DNA of 64,000 nt from Candidatus Rifleibacteriota bacterium (GTDB lineage: Bacteria; Riflebacteria; Ozemobacteria; Ozemobacterales; Ozemobacteraceae), in contig JAKQQP010000352.1 in NCBI GenBank assembly GCA_029564115.1, positions 1 to 64,000 of the forward strand. Direction: 5' to 3'. The notes beneath the pieces are model-generated. The model worked only from the letters and a program-made list of their open reading frames with translations. It made no database searches and was not told the DNA's origin. The position numbers were made by a program, and so were the translations under genes. This document shows positions 1 to 8,457 of this stretch, piece by piece (within the stretch, counting starts at the first letter, position 1; every line of letters starts with the position of its first letter).

Positions 1-837
1 AAAAAATCCAATTTTCAGATTTTTCGGGACGTTCAACAGGCCGAAAACTCCAAAACCCGTTCCACATAAAATAGCAACGCTATTTTTCGGTAGTGTATCA
101 GTGGAGCGACAAAGTACGGTTATACTTTAGACGACCCGGAAAACGCTTTTTCGATTTTCAAAGAGCTTAAAGAACTTATACTTAATATAGAGCAAATACC
201 GTGCCAACATTTCCGATCCCCTTCTGTTTTTTTTCTAATCCACTGACGATCCTGTTCTAATCAGCGTTAACAACGTTTTTTTTATTTTATACAGAACAGG
301 CGACAGATTTTTTTACTCTTCCCCAATCAGCCAGATCTATAATCGATATAAACTGAAAAAAGCTTCGCATCTGCCCCAGAACAAGCAATGGCTATATATC
401 GGCATCGAGCAGCTGGCGTCGTCGTTGAGCTGCTAATCAGCAATCCGGCGGCCTTTGATTACAGTCACTAACGCAATCACACAGCGAAGGCATAAGTCAA
501 TTATGAGGTTACCCCCATGCCCAGAGGGATTGTTTCGTTGTCACGCTCCTCACAATGACGACTTTTAAGGATGTCAGCGGAGGGTTAATTTTTTCCACAT
601 GTGTATTTTTTTCACACACCTTGTTTTTTAGATCAGAACAAATTTTCAGCAAGTTTAAGGGCTTTCAGAAAAGGCTTTTTTAACTTTTCACGGCCTCTTT
701 TTGTGCATTTTTTCACGATCATCACTAACTAGTGTCTTTTTTTCACGCAATCCCTTCTACAAAAAAACGTTACTGCACAGCGATTTTATCTGCTGTGAAT
801 TCAAACAGCCAAACAGACTGTCGCATTTTTTGGAGAA
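1..837. other. Gene-poor region with possible decayed coding sequence
   Basis: No intact gene was found here. Two back-to-back open frames lacking start codons, 94-243 and 239-433 on the plus strand, sit in different phases and end at TGA 244 and TAA 434. Their translations look protein-like rather than random (for example a stretch rich in FKELKELI), which would fit a gene remnant with a frameshift near 240, but I cannot name a family. A short AT-rich hairpin (68-75 pairing with 79-86, followed by T residues) resembles a weak terminator. The rest is T-rich and shows no RNA gene or promoter that I can support. Confidence 0.35.
526..561. repeat. Unit resembling a dispersed GGATTG...CAATGACG repeat
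   Basis: The unit starts GGGATTGTTTCGTTG and ends CTCACAATGACGAC, with imperfect inverted ends (TCGTTGT near the left, ACAATGACGA at the right). Sequences of this general form (GGATTG-CTTCG ... CTCGCAATGACG) are widely scattered in intergenic regions of many bacterial genomes. Only one copy was noticed in this window, so its repetitive nature here is inferred from that resemblance. Confidence 0.35.
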
Positions 838-855
838 TTGGGCTATTATCACTCT

Positions 856-2739
856 ATGACCAGTAACAACATAGTTTTGTCCGCACTCAATACACGCCAC
901 ACTCACAGCGCCCTCGGTCTTGCCTATATAAAAGCCTTCTGGGAAAAGATGCCAGAGAGGCAGCCTCTCGATCTCGTTGAATTCGACCTCAATCAGACCA
1001 ATGAAGGTATCATTGCCGGGCTCATTCTTCTTAAGCCACGAATACTGGCCTTTTCTGTCTACATCTGGTCTATAAGTAGAACCCTTGCCATCGCTGGAGC
1101 TTTAAAAGCGGCATTCCCCGAAATTAAAATCATCCTTGGTGGCCCGGAAGTATCGTTCAACTCCGAAGAAATAATGCAAAAAGCCAGCTATATCGACTTC
1201 ATCGTCAGAGGCGAAGGAGAAGTTACGTTCTGCAACCTGCTGGAGTCGATTCTGGAGTCTGGCGACCCGTCTGAAGTCGCAGGCATTACCTGGCGCGAGC
1301 AGAATAAAATCATAAAAAACGCTGACCGGCCATTTTTACAAGATCTGGATGCCATCCCCTCACCTTTCAGATCCGGAATTTACAAAGGTGTTCACAGCTT
1401 TACCTACTATGAAGCTTCCAGAGGTTGCCCCTCGAGGTGCAGCTATTGCCTCAGTTCGGTGCTCGGCCCGGTCCGCAACCACTCCATAACCCGTGTAAAA
1501 CAAGACCTGGACTGGTTTTTCGCCTCTGACTACCGCCAGGTAAGGTTTGCCGATCGCACATTCAATTTTGACCGACCCCGTGCCCGCGAAATTATTACCT
1601 ATATCAAAGCCAACAATCGCCGCAATATCAATTTCCATTTTGAGATTCAGGCCGATTTTTTAACAGAAGACATTATCGAGCTCCTTTCAGATGCCCCGGA
1701 TGGAATGTTCCACCTGGAAATAGGCATTCAGTCTACAAATCCTACGGCTTTGCGTGCTGTCAACCGACGTTTTGACCTTAGTGTTCTTCGCGAAAGAATC
1801 TTTCAGCTTCGCAGCAGAACCCGTTGTCATCTTCACCTCGATATACTTGGCGCCCTGCCTGCTGATTCCCTGCAGCATTTTATGCAGAGTCTCGACGATG
1901 TCTGGCAGTTAGACCCTCACAGCATACAGATCAGCCTGGTTAAAGTATTACGCGGCACGCCTCTGCAACAGCAACTTGGTGATGATACGATTGCAGCCAT
2001 GCCAGACCCTCCTTACACAATCCTGCGAACGAAATGGCTCGCCGCCGATGAGGCCATAAGAATTCAGGATATCGGCAAGCTCGTAGAAGGCATGCATAAC
2101 AGCCAGCGGTTTCCGGGAACACTCAGATTTATCGCCAGAAGCCACTTTGGCGCCTCTGCCTCTGCCATGTATAATCAAATGGCCGATTTCTGGCGACGCA
2201 ACGACCTGCAATTTTATAACTTCAGTCCCGAAAGCATGGCGAAAAACCTCATGGCGTTTGCCAGAAGTCTCGGCGAAAACGATTACCTTAGAGATGTCTG
2301 CCAAAGCCTGATCGACCACGAATTACGCCTGACCCAGAAGGTTCCCTCGGGTGAACCCCGTGTCTGCCTGCAATCTGAACAGATATTGCGAAAGCATCCG
2401 TTCAGGGTGACCCAGGGCACAAGAGTCTCCTGGTATGAATTCGATCCGGTTGCACTGCTTGGCGAAATAATGTCATCCACCACTGCCGGGCTTCCTGTTT
2501 TTTCTAGAAGCCTGACTCCGGTGGTCTATCGTTTTGAACGCGATCTTTCAGCGATCCCCTCTATAGAGATAGTCCCTCTTCCCAGAGCTGAAGCCTTTGC
2601 ACTGGGAGCAATCCAGCAGCGCATCGAGCTCGGGGCTCTGCCGCAAATCTGGGCTGAAACATACAAAGATCTTCCTGTGCCTGATTTTGCCGCTGCCATT
2701 GAAAAGTTAAGCGAAACTGAGCTATTATACAAAGTGTAA
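856..2739 (+). CDS. B12-binding-domain radical SAM protein (DUF4080-like)
   Basis: The protein has 627 residues from ATG 856. The N-terminal ~150 residues look like a cobalamin-binding Rossmann domain (LGGPEVSFN segment). A radical SAM core follows, with the CxxxCxxC cluster motif at Cys191, Cys195 and Cys198 (GCPSRCSYC), which should bind a 4Fe-4S cluster and cleave S-adenosylmethionine. The C-terminal ~200 residues resemble the DUF4080 extension of this family; the substrate is unknown. An upstream in-frame TTG at 838 would add six residues, but the GGAG at 832-835 lies too close to it. ATG 856 has no good ribosome-binding site either, and a TATTAT lies six bases before it, so a leaderless message is possible. 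The gene stands before a short intergenic gap and fmdB-like and ygjP-like genes on the same strand. Confidence 0.85.
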   Translation: MTSNNIVLSALNTRHTHSALGLAYIKAFWEKMPERQPLDLVEFDLNQTNEGIIAGLILLKPRILAFSVYIWSISRTLAIAGALKAAFPEIKIILGGPEVSFNSEEIMQKASYIDFIVRGEGEVTFCNLLESILESGDPSEVAGITWREQNKIIKNADRPFLQDLDAIPSPFRSGIYKGVHSFTYYEASRGCPSRCSYCLSSVLGPVRNHSITRVKQDLDWFFASDYRQVRFADRTFNFDRPRAREIITYIKANNRRNINFHFEIQADFLTEDIIELLSDAPDGMFHLEIGIQSTNPTALRAVNRRFDLSVLRERIFQLRSRTRCHLHLDILGALPADSLQHFMQSLDDVWQLDPHSIQISLVKVLRGTPLQQQLGDDTIAAMPDPPYTILRTKWLAADEAIRIQDIGKLVEGMHNSQRFPGTLRFIARSHFGASASAMYNQMADFWRRNDLQFYNFSPESMAKNLMAFARSLGENDYLRDVCQSLIDHELRLTQKVPSGEPRVCLQSEQILRKHPFRVTQGTRVSWYEFDPVALLGEIMSSTTAGLPVFSRSLTPVVYRFERDLSAIPSIEIVPLPRAEAFALGAIQQRIELGALPQIWAETYKDLPVPDFAAAIEKLSETELLYKV

Positions 2740-2762
2740 ATCATTGTCGAAGGGGTTTAAAT

Positions 2763-3026
2763 ATGCCTTTTTACACATACAGGGCCCGTGACCCGCAACA
2801 AAGCTGCGACTATTGCCGCGAAAGCTTTGAAGTTTTTCAGAAAATCCATGAAGAAACTTACGAAGTATGCCCTGAATGCGAAAGCCCGGTAACTCGAATC
2901 ATGCATCCTGCCGCTCAGGTTAAAGACGACTCCACCAAAAAGCTGCTTTCTGACGACAACCTCAAAAAACATGGCTTTAAAAAGCTCGTAAATACCGGGG
3001 GCGGCAAATTTGACGAAGTTGTCTGA
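2763..3026 (+). CDS. FmdB-family zinc ribbon protein
   Basis: This small protein (87 residues) opens with MPFYTYRARD and has two CxxC pairs (CDYC near residue 17 and CPEC near residue 39). That is the zinc ribbon arrangement of the FmdB/CxxC_CXXC_SSSS putative regulatory family. The tail is Lys/Gly-rich. A Shine-Dalgarno-like AAGGGG precedes the ATG. The function of the family is poorly defined; it was named from a gene linked to formamidase/amidase regulation. The next gene overlaps its last codons, suggesting translational coupling. Confidence 0.8.
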   Translation: MPFYTYRARDPQQSCDYCRESFEVFQKIHEETYEVCPECESPVTRIMHPAAQVKDDSTKKLLSDDNLKKHGFKKLVNTGGGKFDEVV

Positions 3027-3546
3027 TGTGACGCTGCCAGCAGCGATACCCTTCAAAGGGCGGATGCTGAGCGTAAAGGCTGCGCAAACCCCGTTCAGTT
3101 TCTCACGGGTCAACCTCAGAGAAGACGTGCTGCAATTGTCTTTGTCGTCAATCCACGATAACAGCAGGGCAATGGCAGGTCATATCGTCGAGCAGATAAA
3201 TACCTGGCTCAAGTCTCAGGCTCGGCGGGCGTTTTGCGAAGAAGTCGAAAAGCAGCGACAAAAATTTGGCTTCAGTTACAAATCCGTCGCCATAAAAGAT
3301 ACGCGTTCCCGCTGGGGCAGCTGCTCGTCACGAGGGAACCTGAATTTCAGCTGGCGCCTGATCATGGCTCCCGATGAGGTCCTGAATTATGTGGTCACTC
3401 ACGAGACAGCTCATTTGAGCCATCTAAACCATTCAAGCGACTTCTGGAACCTTGTCAGAGAACGATGCCCAGACTTCAGAAATGCAAAAAGCTGGCTCCA
3501 AAAGCACGGAGCCAGCCTCATGAACTGGGAACTCAGCGTTCGATAA
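3010..3546 (+). CDS. YgjP/DUF45-type zinc metalloprotease
   Basis: The family signature is clear in the C-terminal half: a TRSRWGSCSSRGNLNFSW segment, then a HETAH zinc motif, followed by HLNHSSDFW, which supplies the third histidine. These proteins (YgjP-like, DUF45, related to SprT/WLM peptidases) are cytosolic predicted metallopeptidases with uncertain substrates. The start is unclear. TTG 3010 overlaps the previous gene by 17 bases; GTG 3028 begins one base after its stop. Neither has a strong ribosome-binding site. The stop at 3546 converges with and slightly overlaps the end of the minus-strand gene at 3533. Confidence 0.8.
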   Translation: MTKLSDVTLPAAIPFKGRMLSVKAAQTPFSFSRVNLREDVLQLSLSSIHDNSRAMAGHIVEQINTWLKSQARRAFCEEVEKQRQKFGFSYKSVAIKDTRSRWGSCSSRGNLNFSWRLIMAPDEVLNYVVTHETAHLSHLNHSSDFWNLVRERCPDFRNAKSWLQKHGASLMNWELSVR

Positions 3547-5437
3547 GAGTCAAAAGTTCAGCAGCTTTTTCACTGCCCTGCACCGCTTCAAATCTCAGCA
3601 GGTCACGAATACGTCCTCTGATGATTTCGAGTTTTTCGCGGCCAGAAGGGGTCTGTTGATTGTAAAAGTCGGCGAAATCAACGACCAGATCGGCATTGTC
3701 GGCCATTACACCCGAACGTATCGCATTAAAAAGCTCGTCTTCCATGGCGCAAATTTTCTGGAAGGCGAAGTCATACTGAATCTCGGCAGCAGAACGATTG
3801 TTTTCATCGCTGTCGCCAAGCAGAAGGCCGGCCGACTCGTCAACACCAATACTACTCACTATTTCTGCCATGATGTTGCGGGCTCTGCCACGATTCGCAG
3901 CAGAAGATGAACGACCGGTCGATCTCGACGCAACGCGGGGAGCGGCAGAAGCCCGGGCACTCGCTTTGCTCACCCGGAAGGAAAATGCTGCCGGGCCGGC
4001 GTTTTTAGCGAATGCCTGTTCAGCTTTCATAGCCTCAGGGCCTCGGTTAACGACAACCATCATCATGCGGTCGTGACTGGGCGGAACTTTGACGAGCTGC
4101 ATAGCCTTGTGATCTTTAATTTTTAACCAGGTTACAACCGGCAGGTGCTTACCATCAGACGAATAGTTAACCACAGCTACGTCAAAAGCGTTTGCATAAC
4201 CAGCCGCGCTTACTTTGCTTCCGGCAAAGGCAAATCTGGCTTCGCCACCTTTGAATGCCGACGGATTTATCTGAATCGCTTTGGCTGACCAGCATTTGAC
4301 GCTATTTTTGCCTTCATAAGGTGCAGCATCGACGCTTATTTCAGGTTTCAGAAAAAAGCGCGACAGGCTTTTTTCGTAACTATAGGCACCCCGCTCGATT
4401 CTATCGTCGTTAAGATAGTTGGCGACAGAAAAATTACGAAAAAGATTACGCACGTTATTTTTTATGCCCTGCTTCTGTATGGCCGCATTAATGCCAGATA
4501 GCCCCTGCGACTTCTGTGAAACAACTTTTCTGATGAAGGCGCGCCGGCGATCTTCGGTGCTGGCAATTCTGGTTGACAAATACTGAGCCCAGAAATAGAC
4601 CTGGCCGTAATTTGCAATCATGTTTTCGTTAGACCAGGCAAGCATGTTGTTGTCAGAACTGCGCATGAACGCTTCGACCTGCGAGGGGTGCCCATAACCG
4701 CAAAGAAACGGAGCCAGCTGCGACATACTCTCATTTACCCAGGTAAATTCTTTCGGGTCGTAGCTCCAGTGGATCATGTGCTGAAATTCGTGAGCCACAA
4801 CGCTCAAAAACTTGTCTGAAGAAGGGTCGCTGGGATAGACGTCGAGATAAAGCATTTCGCGACGGTTGCTGTTGGCAAATTTGCTGAGACCGTAACAGTC
4901 GCCGGCGTTGAAATACCCTGCGGTATAACCCTTTACGCCTCTGGCCGGGTTATAATGATCTCTGATATCGAGCAACAGAAGAGTTATTCTTGTATCGTTG
5001 TCGATGCCCGGAGATCTTTCTGAGCCAAACATCGAGCGTGTTTCGGGGTAAATTTTGTTATCGAAAGCACTTACCAGCCGGTTTATATTTTGCTGACCGA
5101 CATTCTGACCTTCTTCAACATAAACATAGCAGTGCTTACCAATTTTTTTGAGCTGCGCCCGTATTTTTTCGTGAGCATTTTTGACTATATTGAAAGTGCT
5201 GAATGTTTCGATATCGCCAACTTCAGGCGGCTTAACGTCAGCATAAGCCACCAGGCCGGGAATCTGCGGAGCCATGGCACCATGACTTTCTTCGTCAAGT
5301 TCGTCTGCCAGAGGTGCTGTCTGCCGGGCAAAGAATTGAGTCAGGTCAACGTAATCATCAGACATCGAATAACCAGACTGTGACGACAGCATCAACAAAG
5401 CTGCGAGCAGAGCGATTTTAAAATGTTTTACAGGCAT
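3533..5437 (-). CDS. Secreted M30-like zinc metalloprotease (copy 1)
   Basis: The 634-residue protein starts with a signal peptide (hydrophobic residues about 7-20, small residues before residue 25). The zinc motif is H216-EFQ-H220, and a Glu at 236 in a WVNES context fits the third ligand of hyicolysin-like (M30) or related gluzincin peptidases. A preceding segment (LLLLDIRDHY ... YTAGYFNAGD) is also typical of these secreted proteases. The region after residue ~350 appears to be a beta-rich accessory domain, then a low-complexity Ser/Arg/Ala linker and an alpha-helical tail. It lies directly downstream of a clear paralogue (5575-7359) in the same orientation, so the two probably arose by tandem duplication. 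Likely role: extracellular or periplasmic proteolysis. Confidence 0.8.
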   Translation of the reverse strand: MPVKHFKIALLAALLMLSSQSGYSMSDDYVDLTQFFARQTAPLADELDEESHGAMAPQIPGLVAYADVKPPEVGDIETFSTFNIVKNAHEKIRAQLKKIGKHCYVYVEEGQNVGQQNINRLVSAFDNKIYPETRSMFGSERSPGIDNDTRITLLLLDIRDHYNPARGVKGYTAGYFNAGDCYGLSKFANSNRREMLYLDVYPSDPSSDKFLSVVAHEFQHMIHWSYDPKEFTWVNESMSQLAPFLCGYGHPSQVEAFMRSSDNNMLAWSNENMIANYGQVYFWAQYLSTRIASTEDRRRAFIRKVVSQKSQGLSGINAAIQKQGIKNNVRNLFRNFSVANYLNDDRIERGAYSYEKSLSRFFLKPEISVDAAPYEGKNSVKCWSAKAIQINPSAFKGGEARFAFAGSKVSAAGYANAFDVAVVNYSSDGKHLPVVTWLKIKDHKAMQLVKVPPSHDRMMMVVVNRGPEAMKAEQAFAKNAGPAAFSFRVSKASARASAAPRVASRSTGRSSSAANRGRARNIMAEIVSSIGVDESAGLLLGDSDENNRSAAEIQYDFAFQKICAMEDELFNAIRSGVMADNADLVVDFADFYNQQTPSGREKLEIIRGRIRDLLRFEAVQGSEKAAELLTLIER

Positions 5438-5574
5438 GCAGGCATATGTCTCCCATATGGATGTATTGGTTAAGTATACAGAAAGCCGTGCAATCCCGCC
5501 ATATCATATCTGGAAAAAATGCAGCGGAAAACGACAATAGCTGATAAGAAGCAGGAAACCTGCACTAAAAAAAA

Positions 5575-7359
5575 TCAGTGCCCGGTCAGCTCTTTGAATT
5601 TTGCGACATCGCTCAGATCTTTAATAAGCGCTGCAACTGATTCATGGTTTATTGCCCCCTGATCGACAAGTTCGTCGATCTCTGTGATCAGGTTACACTG
5701 GCCGTCTTCAAGCTGCCTGGAATATTCTTCGGCCAGTTGTCTGCGTATTGCTTCGAGTCTGCTCAGAGCAATCATAGTTCCAGCTTCGCCGGCTTCAGGC
5801 AAATTTTCTGAAGTTTTAGAATATTCTGCAACCAGAGTTTTGACTTCAACCTTGCCCTCGTCTTTAACAACAGTTTTGCCTGAGTCTGAAATTTTCAATG
5901 AATACTGCATCGGAATGGCTTTGGCATAAACACGATCGTCAACTTCTTCATCAGCCTGTGCTATTACAATCAACATTGCAGAGTCATAAGCTGCGTCAGG
6001 CATAAGAACCAGCTCACCGCCCTGAGATTTGCTTGAAAGAGGCTTGATTGGCATGTAAGAAATTTCAGAAGAACGGCGACCGGTGGAATCTTGCAGGATA
6101 AGCGCCACAGTAAAAGAGTTATACTGATCTATGCCCATCTTGCCCATAAACCCCTGAAAAGAAATTTTTATCTCGCTCCGGGCATTGCCCAGCTCAATTT
6201 TCAGAGCGTCAGCGCTCCAGAGGAATACTTCGCCGGCGATTTCGGCAGGAAGAACTGCTACAGTTTCAGATACCGGCAGTTTAAACCGCGCCAGAGTTTT
6301 ATCATAAGCAAATTCGCCTTTACCAAGTGTTTGGTCATTCATGAAATTGGCGATACAAAACCTGTCGAAGGTGCTGGTAAACCCGGCCGAAAATTTCTCA
6401 AGAGCTTCGATGTAACCAGCAACGCCCTGTTTTTTAGAAGCAACCAGATTTCTGAAAAAGTTTTTTCTGGCTTCCGGGTCGTCACGCAGATATCTGTTGA
6501 GAATGTAGTAATTCCAGAGGTAGACCTGACCGTAATTGGCAAGCATTTGTTCTTTTGCCCACGCAGTGAGGCTGTTGTCAGGAGTTCTCATGAAAGAGCC
6601 AACCTGATTGGCATGACCAAAACCACAAAGATAAGGCGCAATCTGCGAACAAGCCTCATTGGCCCAGGTATATTCTGACGAATCCTGGTTGAAGTGGATC
6701 ATATGCTGAAACTCATGAGCCACGGTATTTTGAAATCTGTCTGAAGCAGGGTCTGCGGGGTTGATGTCAAGGTAGAGAATTTCACGTTCGTTAGACTTGA
6801 GGTGAGCCGGAATTTTTTCTTTGGGATAAGTATCGAGCGCATAAAAATAACCGCCAACAAAACCGCCGGAGCCGTTGTAACCATCTTTGATATCGAAAAG
6901 CAACAGAAAGATCTTGTCGTCGCCATCGAGGCCCGGTCTGGGTTCAGAACCAAAATAGCTGGTGTTGGTCGGGTAAATGGTGTCATCGAAAGTACTTCTG
7001 ATTTTTTCGATCGCTTCAGCCGTTAAAGTCTTGTGCTCTTCAAGAAAAATATAGCAATGTTTACCAATAACCTTCAATACAGCCCGTGTTTCTTCGAACT
7101 GGTTTTCTACGATGTTTTTGGTCCAGAAGGTTTGGATGTCGCCGACTTTTGGGCGTTCCACAGGTGCTGAGGCCCGGTTTCGGGTTATAGCCGAGGGCTG
7201 AAAATCGGGCCCAATACTTTCGATGGCCGATTTAACTTCGGCTTCGAACAGGTGAGTTGCGTCGATCCAGTCTGCGTGAGCCGCAAGTGTGGCTGAACTG
7301 AAAATGACGAAAGCGGTGATGGCGGTCAAGAAACGTTTTAAACCTGATCGCATTGGCAA
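5575..7359 (-). CDS. Secreted M30-like zinc metalloprotease (copy 2)
   Basis: This 594-residue paralogue of the 3533-5437 gene has a signal peptide (residues 1-29), the zinc motif H215-EFQ-H219 and Glu235 in WANEA. The layout is the same: an N-terminal KHCYIFLEE segment, a central catalytic domain with YLDINPADPASD just before the zinc motif, then a beta-rich region and a helical C-terminus. The spacing of motifs is nearly residue-for-residue the same as in copy 1, but the tails have diverged. The 137-base gap between the two genes contains no other gene. It is transcribed away from dnaJ-like 7521. Substrate specificity cannot be read from the sequence. Confidence 0.8.
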   Translation of the reverse strand: MPMRSGLKRFLTAITAFVIFSSATLAAHADWIDATHLFEAEVKSAIESIGPDFQPSAITRNRASAPVERPKVGDIQTFWTKNIVENQFEETRAVLKVIGKHCYIFLEEHKTLTAEAIEKIRSTFDDTIYPTNTSYFGSEPRPGLDGDDKIFLLLFDIKDGYNGSGGFVGGYFYALDTYPKEKIPAHLKSNEREILYLDINPADPASDRFQNTVAHEFQHMIHFNQDSSEYTWANEACSQIAPYLCGFGHANQVGSFMRTPDNSLTAWAKEQMLANYGQVYLWNYYILNRYLRDDPEARKNFFRNLVASKKQGVAGYIEALEKFSAGFTSTFDRFCIANFMNDQTLGKGEFAYDKTLARFKLPVSETVAVLPAEIAGEVFLWSADALKIELGNARSEIKISFQGFMGKMGIDQYNSFTVALILQDSTGRRSSEISYMPIKPLSSKSQGGELVLMPDAAYDSAMLIVIAQADEEVDDRVYAKAIPMQYSLKISDSGKTVVKDEGKVEVKTLVAEYSKTSENLPEAGEAGTMIALSRLEAIRRQLAEEYSRQLEDGQCNLITEIDELVDQGAINHESVAALIKDLSDVAKFKELTGH

Positions 7360-7483
7360 CTCCGATGATGAAGATTGTTTTTAATAAGCAAAAATGCTGC
7401 CACCTGTGTAATCATCATCTTGAGAGGGCTACAGGAAACAATAAAAAATTTTTGCTGATTTTCCGGCAAAGAGCTGCAAAATT

Positions 7484-7512
7484 TTGGCAGTATAAAAAAG
7501 TTATGCTATAAT
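7484..7512 (+). promoter_or_regulatory. Sigma70-type promoter predicting a leaderless dnaJ-like mRNA
   Basis: TTGGCA at 7484-7489 and TATAAT at 7507-7512 are separated by exactly 17 bases, a near-consensus housekeeping promoter. The ATG at 7521 lies only eight bases after the -10 box, so transcription should start at or within a base or two of the start codon. No Shine-Dalgarno sequence could fit. Confidence 0.75.
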
Positions 7513-7520
7513 CTGCTGCT

Positions 7521-8399
7521 ATGAAAGACTACTACAAGATACTCGAAGTTTCTCAGAGTGCCAGTCGCGATGAAATAAAAAAAGCTTTCAAGCGACTGGC
7601 GAAAAAATACCACCCCGACATCAACAAGGGTGATCACAAGGCTGAAGAAAAATTCAAAGAAATTTCTGAGGCCTATGAGGTTCTTGGCCGCGACGACGAG
7701 CGACAAAAGTATGACGCAGCAAGATCAGGGCGTGGCTCTTTCAACTTCGAAGGCTTCTCGAAAGAAGGGCCGTTTGGCGACTTCTTCTATTCAGGCTCAG
7801 GTGGCGGCGGCGATATTTTTTCTGAAATATTCAAAAACCTTAATCTTGGCGGGTCAGGCAAGAAAGGCAGCTCACCGTTCAGCAGTTTTGAAAGCTTTTT
7901 TGGCGGCCACAACCGCGACTCACACTCCAGACAGCCATCAGCAACCCTGAAAGTTCCTTTGTCTACAGTTATAACAGGTGGCAAAGTTCAGGTAAGCGGC
8001 TTGCCGGGCGGCACTCAGAACATAGATATCCCGGCTGGCGCAGCTAACGGTGCAACGCTCAGAGTAAATACCGCCAACGGCATGTACAGCCTCAAGCTTG
8101 AAGTAGAAGATGAACACCCCTTCAAAGTCAAAGGGCACAACATCGAAACCACCATATGCGTAAATCTTGCTCAGGCAGTACTCGGCAGCAAAATAAAGCT
8201 CACAGACCCTCGAAAACAGGAATTCATCCTGACAATACCGGCTGGAAGTCAGCACGGTGACACGCTCAGGCTTCGCGGCCTCGGTATGCCCGGCGGCGAT
8301 CTGCTGGTAAAAATAGAAGTAGCTATTCCCAAAAATCTCAGCGAAGACGAAAAAAAGAATTTTGCCGAACTGGCAAAACAAATGGGCTGGCGCTATTGA
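7521..8399 (+). CDS. DnaJ-class co-chaperone without zinc fingers (CbpA/DnaJ type B)
   Basis: The N-terminal J-domain (residues 1-70) carries the HPD tripeptide at 31-33, which stimulates the ATPase of DnaK. A Gly/Phe/Ser-rich linker (about 75-135) follows. The C-terminal beta-domains start near residue 145 (the [17 protein letters not shown] segment) and end with [12 protein letters not shown]. The zinc-finger module of classical DnaJ is absent, making it a type II/CbpA-like J-protein of 292 residues. No dnaK or grpE is adjacent. Its start is set by the promoter at 7484-7512, which leaves essentially no 5' leader. Confidence 0.9.
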   Translation: MKDYYKILEVSQSASRDEIKKAFKRLAKKYHPDINKGDHKAEEKFKEISEAYEVLGRDDERQKYDAARSGRGSFNFEGFSKEGPFGDFFYSGSGGGGDIFSEIFKNLNLGGSGKKGSSPFSSFESFFGGHNRDSHSRQPSATLKVPLSTVITGGKVQVSGLPGGTQNIDIPAGAANGATLRVNTANGMYSLKLEVEDEHPFKVKGHNIETTICVNLAQAVLGSKIKLTDPRKQEFILTIPAGSQHGDTLRLRGLGMPGGDLLVKIEVAIPKNLSEDEKKNFAELAKQMGWRY

Positions 8400-8422
8400 T
8401 TTTTGTCAGTTTCTGCAAATGT

Positions 8423-8451
8423 TTTGCAGTCATACGCCGTTGTGGTAAGAT
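8423..8451 (+). promoter_or_regulatory. Extended -10 promoter predicting a leaderless amidase mRNA
   Basis: TGG-TAAGAT (8443-8451) is an extended -10 element. A weak TTTGCA/TTGCAG lies 16-17 bases upstream (8423-8429). The amidase ATG at 8458 is six bases after the -10 box, so the expected start site coincides with the start codon. No Shine-Dalgarno is present between them. Confidence 0.55.
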
Positions 8452-8457
8452 GGCTGC

